Assembly (NCBI GenBank): GCA_964034945.1 | Contig: OZ035960.1 | Span: forward strand, 69,584,994 to 69,648,993 | Direction of reading: 5' to 3' | Source: Chrysopilus asiliformis | Taxonomy: Eukaryota; Arthropoda; Insecta; Diptera; Rhagionidae | Length of the DNA: 64,000 bases | Shown: piece after piece, positions 35,581 through 46,399 of the stretch | Layout: every line of letters begins with the position of its first letter | How positions within the stretch are numbered: the stretch's first letter is position 1 | Translations under genes and position numbers: made by a program | Notes under the pieces: model-generated | The model's database searches: none | Seen by the model: only the letters and a program-made list of their open reading frames with translations | Told to the model about the DNA's origin: nothing

Positions 35581-38500
35581 TGGGAAATCGATTTCTGAGA
35601 GGGGGCGGGGCTTAACTCGGCCACGCCCCTTTTTCCAATTTTGATGGGAAATGGATTTCTGAGAGGGGGCGGGGCTTAACTCGGCCACGCCCCTTTTTCC
35701 AATTTTGATGGGAATCGATTTCTGAGAGGGGGCGGGGCTTACTCGTCCACGCCCCTTTTTCCAATTTTGATGGGAAATCGATTTCTGAGGGGGCGGGGCT
35801 TAACTCGGCCACGCCCCTTTTTCCAATTTTGATGGGAAATCGATTTCTGAGAGGGGGCGGGGCTTAACTCGGCCACGCCCCTTTTTCCAATTTTGATGGG
35901 AAATCGATTTCTGAGAGGGGGCGGGGCTTAACTCGGCCACGCCCCTTTTTCCAATTTTGATGGGAATCGATTTCTGAGAGGGGGCGGGGCTTACTCGTCC
36001 ACGCCCCTTTTTCCAATTTTGATGGGAAATCGATTTCTGAGAGGGGGCGGGGCTTAACTCGGCCACGCCCCTTTTTCCAATTTTGATGGGAAATCGATTT
36101 CTGAGAGGGGGCGGGGCTTAACTCGGCCACGCCCCTTTTTCCAATTTTGATGGGAAATCGATTTCTGAGAGGGGGCGGGGCTTAACTCGGCCACGCCCCT
36201 TTTTCCAATTTTGATGGGAAATCGATTTCTGAGAGGGGGCGGGGCTTAACTCGGCCACGCCCCTTTTTCCAATTTTGATGGGAAATCGATTTCTGAGGGG
36301 GCGGGGCTTAACTCGGCCACGCCCCTTTTTCCAATTTTGATGGGAAATCGATTTCTGAGAGGGGGCGGAGCTTAACTCGGCCACGCCCCTTTTTCCAATT
36401 TTGATGGGAAATGGATTTCTGAGAGGGGGCGGGGCTTAACTCGGCCACGCCCCTTTTTCCAATTTTGATGGGAATCGATTTCTGAGAGGGGGCGGGGCTT
36501 AACTCGGCTACGCCCCTTTTTCCAATTTTGATGGGAAATCGATTTCTGAGAGGGGGCGGGGCTTAACTCGGCCACGCCCCTTTTTCCAATTTTGATGGGA
36601 AATCGATTTCTGAGAGGGGGCGGGGCTTAACTCGGCCACGCCCCTTTTTCCAATTTTGATGGGAAATGGATTTCTGAGAGGGGGCGGGGCTTAACTCGGC
36701 CACGCCCCTTTTTCCAATTTTGATGGGAATCGATTTCTGAGAGGGGGCGGGGCTTAACTCGGCCACGCCCCTTTTTCCAATTTTGATGGGAAATCGATTT
36801 CTGAGAGGGGGCGGGGCTTAACTCGGCCACGCCCCTTTTTCCAATTTTGATGGGAAATCGATTTCTGAGGGGGCGGGGCTTAACTCGGCCACGCCCCTTT
36901 TTCCAGTTTTGATGGGAAATCGATTTCTGAGAGGGGGCGGGGCTTAACTCGGCCATGCCCCTTTTTCCAATTTTGATGGGAAATCGATTTCTGAGAGGGG
37001 CGGGGCTTAACTCGGCCACGCCCCTTTTTCCAATTTTGATGGGAAATCGATTTCTGAGAGGGGGCGGGGCTTAACTCGGCCACGACCCTTTTTCCAATTT
37101 TGATGGGAAATCGATTTCTGAGAGGGGCGGGGCTTAACTCGGCCACGCCCCTTTTTCCAGTTTTGATGGGAAATCGATTTCTGAGAGGGGGCGGGGCTTA
37201 ACTCGGCCACGCCCCTTTTTCCAATTTTGATAAGAAATCGATTTCTGAGGGGGCGGGGCTTAACTCGGCCACGCCCCTTTTTCCAATTTTGATGGGAAAT
37301 CGATTTTTGAGAGGGGGCGGGGCTTAACTCGGCTACGCCCCATTTTCCAATTTTGATGGGAAATTGATTTCTGAGAGGGGGCGGGGCTTAACTCGGCCAC
37401 GCCCCTTTTTCCAATTTTGATGGGAAATCGATTTCTGAGAGGGGGCGGGGCTTAACTCGGCCACGCCCCTTTTTCCAATTTTGATGGGAAATCGATTTCT
37501 GAGAGGGGACGGGGCTTAACTCGGCCACGCCCCTTTTTCCAATTTTGATGGGAAATCGATTTCTGAGAGGGGGCGGGGCTTAACTCGGCCACGCCCCTTT
37601 TTCCAATTTTGATGGGAATCGATTTCTGAGAGGGGGCGGGGCTTAACTCGGCTACGCCCCTTTTTCCAATTTTGATGGGAAATCGATTTCTGAGAGGGGG
37701 CGGGGCTTAACTCGGCCACGCCCCTTTTTCCAATTTTGATGGGAAATCGATTTCTGAGAGGGGCGGGGCTTAACTCGGCCACGCCCCTTTTTCCAATTTT
37801 GATGGGAAATCGATTTCTGAGAGGGGGCGGGGCTTAACTCGGCCACGCCCCTTTTTCCAATTTTGATGGGAAATCGATTTCTGAGAGGGGGCGGGGCTTA
37901 ACTCGGCCACGCCCCTTTTTCCAATTTTGATGGGAAATCGATTTCTGAGAGGGGGCGGGGCTTAACTCGGCCACGCCCCTTTTTCCAATTTTGATGGGAA
38001 ATCGATTTCTGAGAGGGGGCGGGGCTTAACTCGGCCACGCCCCTTTTTCCAATTTTGATGGGAAATCGATTTCTGAGATGGGGCGGGGCTTAACTCGGCC
38101 ACGCCCCTTTTTCCAATTTTGATGGGAAATCGATTTCTGAGAGGGGCGGGGCTTAACTCGGCCACGCCCCTTTTTCCAATTTTGATGGGAAATCGATTTC
38201 TGAGAGGGGGCGGGGCTTAACTCGGCCACGCCCCTTTTTCCAATTTTGATGGGAAATCGATTTCTGAGAGGGGCGGGGCTTAACTCGGCCACGCCCCTTT
38301 TTCCAATTTTGATGGGAAATCGATTTCTGAGAGGGGGCGGGGCTTAACTCGGCCACGCCCCTTTTTCCAATTTTGATGGGAAATCGATTTCTGACAGGGG
38401 GCGGAGCTTAACTCGGCCACGCCCCTTTTTCCAATTTTGATGGGAAATCGATTTCTGAGAGGGGGCGGGGCTTAACTCGGCCACGCCCCTTTTTCCAATT

Positions 38501-39849
38501 TTGATGGGAAATCGATTTCTGAGAGGGGGCGGGGCTTAACTCGGCCACGCCCCTTTTTCCAATTTTGATGGGAAATCGATTTCTGAGAGGGGGCGGGGCT
38601 TAACTCGGCCACGCCCCTTTTTCCAATTTTGATGGGAAATCGATTTCTGAGGGGGCGGGGCTTAACTCGGCCACGCCCCTTTTTCCAATTTTGATGGGAA
38701 ATGGATTTCTGAGAGGGGGCGGGACTTAACTCGGCCACGCCCCTTTTTCCAATTTTGATGGGAATCGATTTCTGAGAGGGGGCGGGGCTTAACTCGGCTA
38801 CGCCCCTTTTTCCAATTTTGATGGGAAATCGATTTCTGAGAGGGGGCGGGGCTTAACTCGGCCACGCCCCTTTTTCCAATTTTGATGGGAAATCGATTTC
38901 TGAGAGGGGGCGGGGCTTAACTCGGCCACGCCCCTTTTTCCAGTTTTGATGGGAAATCGATTTCTGAGAGGGGGCGGGGCTTAACTCGGCCATGCCCCTT
39001 TTTCCAATTTTGATGGGAAATCGATTTCTGAGAGGGGCGGGGCTTAACTCGGCCACGCCCCTTTTTCCAATTTTGATGGGAAATCGATTTCTGAGGGGGC
39101 GGGGCTTAACTCGGCCACGCCCCTTTTTCCAATTTTGATGGGAAATCGATTTCTGAGAGGGGGCGGGGCTTAACTCGGCCACGCCCCTTTTTCCAATTTT
39201 GATGGGAAATGGATTTCTGAGAGGGGGCGGGGCTTAACTCGGCCACGCCCCTTTTTCCAATTTTGATGGGAAATCGATTTCTGAGAGGGGGCGGGGCTTA
39301 ACTCTGCCACGCCCCTTTTTCCAATTTTGATGGGAAATCGATTTCTGAGAGGGGGCGGGGCTTAACTCGGCCACGCCCCTTTTTCCAATTTTGATGGGAA
39401 ATCGATTTCTGAAAGGGGGCGGGCTTAACTCGGCCACGCCCCTTTTTCCAATTTTGATAGGAAATCGATTTCTGAGAGGGGGCGGGGCTTAACTCGGCCA
39501 CGCCCCTTTTTCCAATTTTGATGGGAAATCGATTTCTGAGAGGGGGCGGGGCTTAACTCGGCCACGCCCCTTTTTCCAATTTTGATGGGAAATCGATTTC
39601 TGAGAGGGTGGCGGGGCTTAACTCGGCCACGCCCCTTTTTCCAATTTTGATGGGAAATCGATTTCTGAGAGGGGGCGGGGCTTAACTCGGCCACGCCCCT
39701 TTTTCCAATTTTGATGGGAAATCGATTTCTGAGAGGGGGCGGGGCTTAACTCGGCCACGCCCCTTTTTCCAATTTTGATGGGAAATCGATTTCTGAGAGG
39801 GGGCGGGGCTTAACTCGGCCACGCCCCTTTTTCCAATTTTGATGGGAAT

Positions 39850-42130
39850 CGATTTCTGAGAGGGGGCGGGGCTTAACTCGGCTACGCCCCTTTTTCCAAT
39901 TTTGATGGGAAATCGATTTCTGAGAGGGGGCGGGGCTTAACTCGGCCACGCCCCTTTTTCCAATTTTGATGGGAAATCGATATCTGAGAGGGGGCGGGGC
40001 TTAACTCGGCCACGCCCCTTTTTCCAATTTTGATGGGAAATCGATTTCTGAGAGGGTGGCGGGGCTTAACTCGGCCACGCCCCTTTTTCCAATTTTGATG
40101 GGAAATCGATTTCTGAGAGGGGGCGGGGCTTAACTCGGCCACGCCCCTTTTTCCAATTTTGATGGGAAATCGATATCTGAGAGGGGGCGGGGCTTAACTC
40201 GGCCACGCCCCTTTTTCCAATTTTGATGGGAAATCGATATCTGAGAGGGGGCGGGGCTTAACTCGGTCACGCCCCTTTTTCCAATTTTGATGGGAAATCG
40301 ATTTCTGAGAGGGGGCGGGCTTAACTCGGCCACGCCCCTTTTTCCAATTTTGATAGGAAATCGATTTCTGAGAGGGGGCGGGGCTTAACTCGGCCACGCC
40401 CCTTTTTCCAATTTTGATGGGAACTCGATTTCTGAGAGGAGGCGGGGCTTAACTCGGCCACGCCCCTTTTTCCAATTTTGATGGGAAATCGATTTCTGAG
40501 AGGGGGCGGGCTTAACTCGGCCACGCCCCTTTTTCCAATTTTGATGGGAAATCGATTTCTGAGAGGGGGCGGGGCTTAACTCGGCCACGCCCCTTTTTCC
40601 AATTTTGATGGGAAATCGATATCTGAGAGGGGGCGGGGCTTAACTCGGCCACGCCCCTTTTTCCAATTTTGATGGGAAATCGATATCTGAGAGGGGGCGG
40701 GGCTTAACTCGGTCACGCCCCTTTTTCCAATTTTGATGGGAAATCGATTTCTGAGAGGGGGCGGGGCTTAACTCGGCCACGCCCCTTTTTCCAATTTTGA
40801 TGGGAAATCGATTTCTGAGAGGGGGCGGGGCTTAACTCGGCCACGCCCCTTTTTCCAATTTTGATGGGAAATCGATTTCTGAGAGGGGGCGGGGCTTAAC
40901 TCGGCCACGCCCCTTTTTCCAATTTTGATGGGAAATCGATTTCTGAAAGGGGGCGGGCTTAACTCGGCCACGCCCCTTTTTCCAATTTTGATAGGAAATC
41001 GATTTCTGAGAGGGGGCGGGGCTTAACTCGGCCACGCCCCTTTTTCCAATTTTGATGGGAAATCGATTTCTGAGAGGGGGCGGGGCTTAACTCGGCCACG
41101 CCCCTTTTTCCAATTTTGATGGGAAATCGATTTCTGAGAGGGGGCGGGGCTTAACTCGGCCACGCCCCTTTTTCCAATTTTGATGGGAAATCGATTTCTG
41201 AGAGGGGGCGGGGCTTAACTCGGCCACGCCCCTTTTTCCAATTTTGATGGGAAATCGATTTCTGAGAGGGGGCGGGGCTTAACTCGGCCACGCCCCTTTT
41301 TCCAATTTTGATGGGAAATCGATTTCTGAGAGGGGGCGGGGCTTAACTCGGCCACGCCCCTTTTTCCAATTTTGATGGGAAATCGATATCTGAGAGGGGG
41401 CGGGGCTTAACTCGGTCACGCCCCTTTTTCCAATTTTGATGGGAAATCGATTTCTGAGAGGGGCGGGCTTAACTCGGCCACGCCCCTTTTTCCAATTTTG
41501 ATAGGAAATGGATTTCTGAGAGGGGGCGGGGCTTAACTCGGCCACGCCCCTTTTTCCAATTTTGATGGGAAATCGATTTCTGAGAGGGGGCGGGGCTTAA
41601 CTCGGCCACGCCCCTTTTTCCAATTTTGATGGGAAATCGATTTCTGAGAGGGGGCGGGGCTTAACTCGGCCACGCCCCTTTTTCCAATTTTGATGGAAAA
41701 TCGATTTCTGAGAGGGGCGGGGCTTAACTCGGCCACGCCCCTTTTTCCAATTTTGATGGGAAATCGATTTCTGAGAGGGGGCGGGGCTTAACTCGGCCAC
41801 GCCCCTTTTTCCAATTTTGATGGGAAATCGATTTCTGAGAGGGGGCGGGGCTTAACTCGGCCACGCCCCTTTTTCCAATTTTGATGGGAAATCGATTTCT
41901 GAGAGGGGGCGGGGCTTAACTCGGCCACGCCCCTTTTTCCAATTTTGATGGGAAATCGATTTCTGAGAGGGTGGCGGGGCTTAACTCGGCCACGCCCCTT
42001 TTTCCAATTTTGATGGGAAATCGATTTCTGAGAGGGGGCGGGGCTTAACTCGGCCACGCCCCTTTTTCCAATTTTGATGGGAAATCGATATCTGAGAGGG
42101 GGCGGGGCTTAACTCGGCCACGCCCCTTTT
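39850..42130 (+). repeat. Segmental duplication block, copy 1 (empty site)
   Basis: About 2.3 kb of satellite whose unit-by-unit pattern of variants recurs at about 42.72-45.30 kb. Shared markers include the paired GATATCTG units, GGTCACG, GAACTCGATT with GAGGAGGCGGGG near 40.43 kb, GATAGGAAATGG near 41.5 kb and GGGTGGCGGGG at 41.97 kb. Ends were judged by loss of marker agreement, good to roughly one unit. Confidence 0.75.
40321..40324. other. Paralogous empty site for the MITE
   Basis: The unit here reads GGGCGGGCTTAACTCGG with a single TTAA and no insert. Left-hand markers match the occupied site at a constant offset of 2,875 bp (GGCTACG at 39881 and 42756; the two GATATCTG units; GGTCACG). 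Right-hand markers match at 3,110 bp. The difference, 235 bp, is exactly the element plus one TTAA. Confidence 0.85.
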
Positions 42131-43195
42131 TCCAATTTTGATGGGAAATCGATTTCTGAGAGGGGGCGGGGCTTAACTCGGCCACGCCCCTTTTTCCAAT
42201 TTTGATGGGAAATCGATTTCTGAGAGGGGGCGGGGCTTAACTCGGCCACGCCCCTTTTTCCAATTTTGATGGGAAATCGATTTCTGAGAGGGGGCGGGGC
42301 TTAACTCGGCCACGCCCCTTTTTTCAATTTTGATAGGAAATCGATTTCTGAGAGGGGGCGGGGCTTAACTCGGCCACGCCCCTTTTTCCAATTTTGATGG
42401 GAAATCGATTTCTGAGAGGGGGCGGGGCTTAACTCGGCCACGCCCCTTTTTCCAATTTTGATGGGAAATCGATTTCTGAGAGGGGGCGGGGCTTAACTCG
42501 GCCACGCCCCTTTTTCCAATTTTGATGGGAAATCGATTTCTGAGAGGGGGCGGGGCTTAACTCGGCCACGCCCCTTTTTCCAATTTTGATGGGAAATCGA
42601 TTTCTGAAAGGGGGTGGGCTTAACTCGGCCACGCCCCTTTTTCCAATTTTGATAGGAAATCGATTTCTGAGAAGGGGCGGGGCTTAACTCGGCCACGCCC
42701 CTTTTTCCAATTTTGATGGGAAATCGATTTCTGAGAGGGGGCGGGGCTTAACTCGGCTACGCCCCTTTTTCCAATTTTGATGGGAAATCGATTTCTGAGA
42801 GGGGGCGGGGCTTAACTCGGCCACGCCCCTTTTTCCAATTTTGATGGGAAATCGATATCTGAGAGGGGGCGGGGCTTAACTCGGCCACGCCCCTTTTTCC
42901 AATTTTGATGGGAAATCGATTTCTGAGAGGGTGGCGGGGCTTAACTCGGCCACGCCCCTTTTTCCAATTTTGATGGGAAATCGATTTCTGAGAGGGGGCG
43001 GGGCTTAACTCGGCCACGCCCCTTTTTCCAATTTTGATGGGAAATCGATATCTGAGAGGGGGCGGGGCTTAACTCGGCCACGCCCCTTTTTCCAATTTTG
43101 ATGGGAAATCGATATCTGAGAGGGGGCGGGGCTTAACTCGGTCACGCCCCTTTTTCCAATTTTGATGGGAAATCGATTTCTGAGAGGGGGCGGGC

Positions 43196-43199
43196 TTAA
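43196..43199. other. Target-site duplication TTAA, left copy
   Basis: TTAA directly before the left terminal repeat. It is the TTAA present in every satellite unit (GCTTAACTCGG), so the element used the unit's only TTAA. Confidence 0.9.
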
Positions 43200-43214
43200 C
43201 CCTCTAACCGGAAT
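43200..43214 (+). repeat. Left terminal inverted repeat of the MITE
   Basis: CCCTCTAACCGGAAT, a perfect 15-bp match to the reverse complement of the right end (43416-43430). With the flanking TTAA the symmetry covers 19 bp. Homology between the ends stops after GGAAT (ATTTCC on the left, GCCCGCC on the right strand-flipped). Confidence 0.93.
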
Positions 43215-43338
43215 ATTTCCGAGAAAAATTCACTAAAATATGACTTTCAACTTGCGACAGACCGTAACCAAGACAACGCACAGGGCTAAATTTTTTCCAG
43301 CATGTAAAGCGATAACTTACAAAAGTCAGTGTAAGACG

Positions 43339-43358
43339 TTCCGGCGATTTCCGGCGAT
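43339..43358 (+). repeat. 10-bp direct tandem repeat inside the MITE
   Basis: TTCCGGCGAT occurs twice in immediate succession. Just upstream, CTTAC (43316-43320) and GTAAG (43331-43335) form a short inverted repeat with a 10-base spacer. Both lie in the non-coding interior of the element; no function is assigned. Confidence 0.75.
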
Positions 43359-43397
43359 TAAAATTGTTACCCGTTATAAACAAGCGAATTCCCTGAA

Positions 43398-43415
43398 GCC
43401 CGCCTTAAGGCGGGC
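43398..43415. repeat. Subterminal 18-bp palindrome inside the MITE
   Basis: GCCCGCCTTAAGGCGGGC is its own perfect reverse complement, abuts the right terminal repeat and has no counterpart at the left end. It is the most GC-rich part of the element and has TTAA at its centre. It could be a transposase-binding or hairpin feature of the right end; that role is inferred. Confidence 0.85.
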
Positions 43416-43430
43416 ATTCCGGTTAGAGGG
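43416..43430 (-). repeat. Right terminal inverted repeat of the MITE
   Basis: ATTCCGGTTAGAGGG, the exact inverse of the left end. It follows a subterminal palindrome immediately and ends at the right-hand TTAA. Confidence 0.93.
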
Positions 43431-43434
43431 TTAA
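43431..43434. other. Target-site duplication TTAA, right copy
   Basis: TTAA directly after the right terminal repeat, continuing into CTCGGCCACG as in an uninterrupted unit. Confidence 0.9.
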
Positions 43435-46399
43435 CTCGGCCACGCCCCTTTTTCCAATTTTGATAGGAAATCGATTTCTGAGAGGGGGCGGGGCTTAACT
43501 CGGCCACGCCCCTTTTTCCAATTTTGATGGGAACTCGATTTCTGAGAGGAGGCGGGGCTTAACTCGGCCACGCCCCTTTTTCCAATTTTGATGGGAAATC
43601 GATTTCTGAGAGGGGGCGGGCTTAACTCGGCCACGCCCCTTTTTCCAATTTTGATGGGAAATCGATTTCTGAGAGGGGGCGGGGCTTAACTCGGCCACGC
43701 CCCTTTTTCCAATTTTGATGGGAAATCGATATCTGAGAGGGGGCGGGGCTTAACTCGGCCACGCCCCTTTTTCCAATTTTGATGGGAAATCGATATCTGA
43801 GAGGGGGCGGGGCTTAACTCGGCCACGCCCCTTTTTCCAATTTTGATGGGAAATCGATTTCTGAGAGGGGGCGGGGCTTAACTCGGCCACGCCCCTTTTT
43901 CCAATTTTAATGGGAAATCGATTTCTGAGAGGGGGCGGGGCTTAACTCGGCCACGCCCCTTTTTCCAATTTTGATGGGAAATCGATTTCTGAGAGGGGGC
44001 GGGGCTTAACTCGGCCACGCCCCTTTTTCCAATTTTGATGGGAAATCGATTTCTGAAAGGGGGCGGGCTTAACTCGGCCACGCCCCTTTTTCCAATTTTG
44101 ATAGGAAATCGATTTCTGAGAGGGGGCGGGGCTTAACTCGGCCACGCCCCTTTTTCCAATTTTGATGGGAAATCGATTTCTGAGAGGGGGCGGGGCTTAA
44201 CTCGGCCACGCCCCTTTTTCCAATTTTGATGGGAAATCGATTTCTGAGAGGGGGCGGGGCTTAACTCGGCCACGCCCCTTTTTCCAATTTTGATGGGAAA
44301 TCGATTTCTGAGAGGGGGCGGGGCTTAACTCGGCCACGCCCCTTTTTCCAATTTTGATGGGAAATCGATTTCTGAGAGGGGGCGGGGCTTAACTCGGCCA
44401 CGCCCCTTTTTCCAATTTTGATGGGAAATCGATTTCTGAGAGGGGGCGGGGCTTAACTCGGCCACGCCCCTTTTTCCAATTTTGATGGGAAATCGATATC
44501 TGAGAGGGGGCGGGGCTTAACTCGGTCACGCCCCTTTTTCCAATTTTGATGGGAAATCGATTTCTGAGAGGGGCGGGCTTAACTCGGCCACGCCCCTTTT
44601 TCCAATTTTGATAGGAAATGGATTTCTGAGAGGGGGCGGGGCTTAACTCGGCCACGCCCCTTTTTCCAATTTTGATGGGAAATCGATTTCTGAGAGGGGG
44701 CGGGGCTTAACTCGGCCACGCCCCTTTTTCCAATTTTGATGGGAAATCGATTTCTGAGAGGGGGCGGGGCTTAACTCGGCCACGCCCCTTTTTCCAATTT
44801 TGATGGAAAATCGATTTCTGAGAGGGGCGGGGCTTAACTCGGCCACGCCCCTTTTTCCAATTTTGATGGGAAATCGATTTCTGAGAGGGGGCGGGGCTTA
44901 ACTCGGCCACGCCCCTTTTTCCAATTTTGATGGGAAATCGATTTCTGAGAGGGGGCGGGGCTTAACTCGGCCACGCCCCTTTTTCCAATTTTGATGGGAA
45001 ATCGATTTCTGAGAGGGGGCGGGGCTTAACTCGGCCACGCCCCTTTTTCCAATTTTGATGGGAAATCGATTTCTGAGAGAAGGCGGGGCTTAACTCGGCC
45101 ACGCCCCTTTTTCCAATTTTGATGGGAAATCGATTTCTGAGAGGGTGGCGGGGCTTAACTCGGCCACGCCCCTTTTTCCAATTTTGATGGGAAATCGATT
45201 TCTGAGAGGGGGCGGGGCTTAACTCGGCCACGCCCCTTTTTCCAATTTTGATGGGAAATCGATATCTGAGAGGGGGCGGGGCTTAACTCGGCCACGCCCC
45301 TTTTTCCAATTTTGATGGGAAATCGATATCTGAGAGGGGGCGGGGCTTAACTCGGTCACGCCCCTTTTTCCAATTTTGATGGGAAATGGATTTCTGAGAG
45401 GGGGCGGGGCTTAACTCGGCCACGCCCCTTTTTCCAATTTTGATGGGAAATCGATATCTGAGAGGGGGCGGGGCTTAACTCGGTCACGCCCCTTTTTCCA
45501 ATTTTGATGGGAAATCGATTTCTGAGAGGGGCGGGCTTAACTCGGCCACGCCCCTTTTTTCAATTTTGATAGGAAATCGATTTCTGAGAGGGGGCGGGGC
45601 TTAACTCGGCCACGCCCCTTTTTCCAATTTTGATGGGAAATCGATTTCTGAGAGGGGGCGGGGCTTAACTCGGCCACGCCCCTTTTTCCAATTTTGATGG
45701 GAAATCGATTTCTGAGAGGGGGCGGGGCTTAACTCGGCCACGCCCCTTTTTCCAATTTTGATGGGAAATCGATTTCTGAAAGGGGGCGGGGCTTAACTCG
45801 GCCACGCCCCTTTTTTCAATTTTGATAAGAAATCGATTTCTGAGAGGGGGCGGGGCTTAACTCGGCCACGCCCCTTTTTCCAATTTTGATGGGAAATCGA
45901 TTTCTGAGAGGGGGCGGGGCTTAACTCGGCCACGCCCCTTTTTCCAATTTTGATGGGAAATCGATTTCTGAGAGGGGGCGGGGCTTAACTCGGCCACGCC
46001 CCTTTTTCCAATTTTGATGGGAAATCGATTTCTGAGAGGGGGCGGGGCTTAACTCGGCCACGCCCCTTTTTCCAATTTTGATGGGAAATCGATTTCTGAG
46101 AGGGGGCGGGGCTTAACTCGGCCACGCCCCTTTTGCCAATTTTGATGGGAAATCGATTTCTGAAAGGGGGTGGGCTTAACTCGGCCACGCCCCTTTTTCC
46201 AATTTTGATAGGAAATCGATTTCTGAGAAGGGGCGGGGCTTAACTCGGCCACGCCCCTTTTTCCAATTTTGATGGGAAATCGATTTCTGAGAGGGGGCGG
46301 GGCTTAACTCGGCTACGCCCCTTTTTCCAATTTTGATGGGAAATCGATTTCTGAGAGGGTGGCGGGGCTTAACTCGGCCACGCCCCTTTTTCCAATTTT

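Larger units (their letters stand above)
1..43199 (+). repeat. 64-bp satellite array, left part (up to the transposon)
   Basis: Uninterrupted head-to-tail array of a unit of about 64 bp, roughly 670 to 680 copies, all in one orientation. Each unit reads, in order: AATCGATTTC, TGAGAGGGGG, CGGGGCTTAA, CTCGGCCACG, CCCCTTTTTC, CAATTTTGAT, GGGA. Units vary from 57 to 65 bp, with rare ones near 87 bp; common changes are loss of one or two G from the G-run and GGGAATCG in place of GGGAAATCG. No inverted units or foreign DNA were seen. The long minus-strand reading frames here arise only because 64 is not a multiple of three. The last four bases (43196-43199) are the TTAA target copy beside the transposon. 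The array is probably heterochromatin; its function is unknown. Confidence 0.98.
43200..43430. mobile_element. piggyBac-like non-autonomous DNA transposon (MITE), 231 bp
   Basis: Seen: a 231-bp unique insert with 15-bp perfect terminal inverted repeats, CCCTCTAACCGGAAT at the left and its reverse complement at the right, directly flanked by TTAA on both sides. Known: piggyBac transposases insert at TTAA, duplicate those four bases, and mobilise elements with short terminal repeats, often starting CCC or CCY. The insert is AT-richer than the satellite and encodes no recognisable transposase, so it would depend on a transposase made elsewhere. Near the right end are an 18-bp palindrome and, inside, a 10-bp tandem repeat. 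Removing the element plus one TTAA restores a normal satellite unit, which matches the paralogous site at 40321. Superfamily assignment rests on the target site and termini only; no family name is claimed. Confidence 0.88.
42720..45300 (+). repeat. Segmental duplication block, copy 2 (contains the MITE)
   Basis: Second copy of the 39.85-42.13 kb block. It has the 231-bp transposon at 43200-43430 and one additional satellite unit near 45.07 kb (GAGAGAAGGCGGGG), which moves the offset from 3,110 to 3,174 bp. GGTCACG near 40710 reads GGCCACG at the matching position near 43820, so the copies have begun to diverge. Confidence 0.75.

Noticed and set aside
43260..43330. tRNA-like or small RNA gene inside the insert
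   Set aside because: I found no A-box/B-box pair or cloverleaf. Only a 5-bp inverted repeat (CTTAC/GTAAG) and a 10-bp tandem repeat are visible.
43200..43430. Tc1/mariner- or hAT-type MITE
   Set aside because: The target duplication is the four bases TTAA, not TA or 8 bp, and the ends begin with CCCT, which suits piggyBac better.
43240..43434. 64-codon plus-strand frame inside the MITE
   Set aside because: It spans the right terminal repeat and ends in the target-site TTAA. It is too short for a transposase, shows no catalytic motif, and the length is within chance for non-coding DNA.
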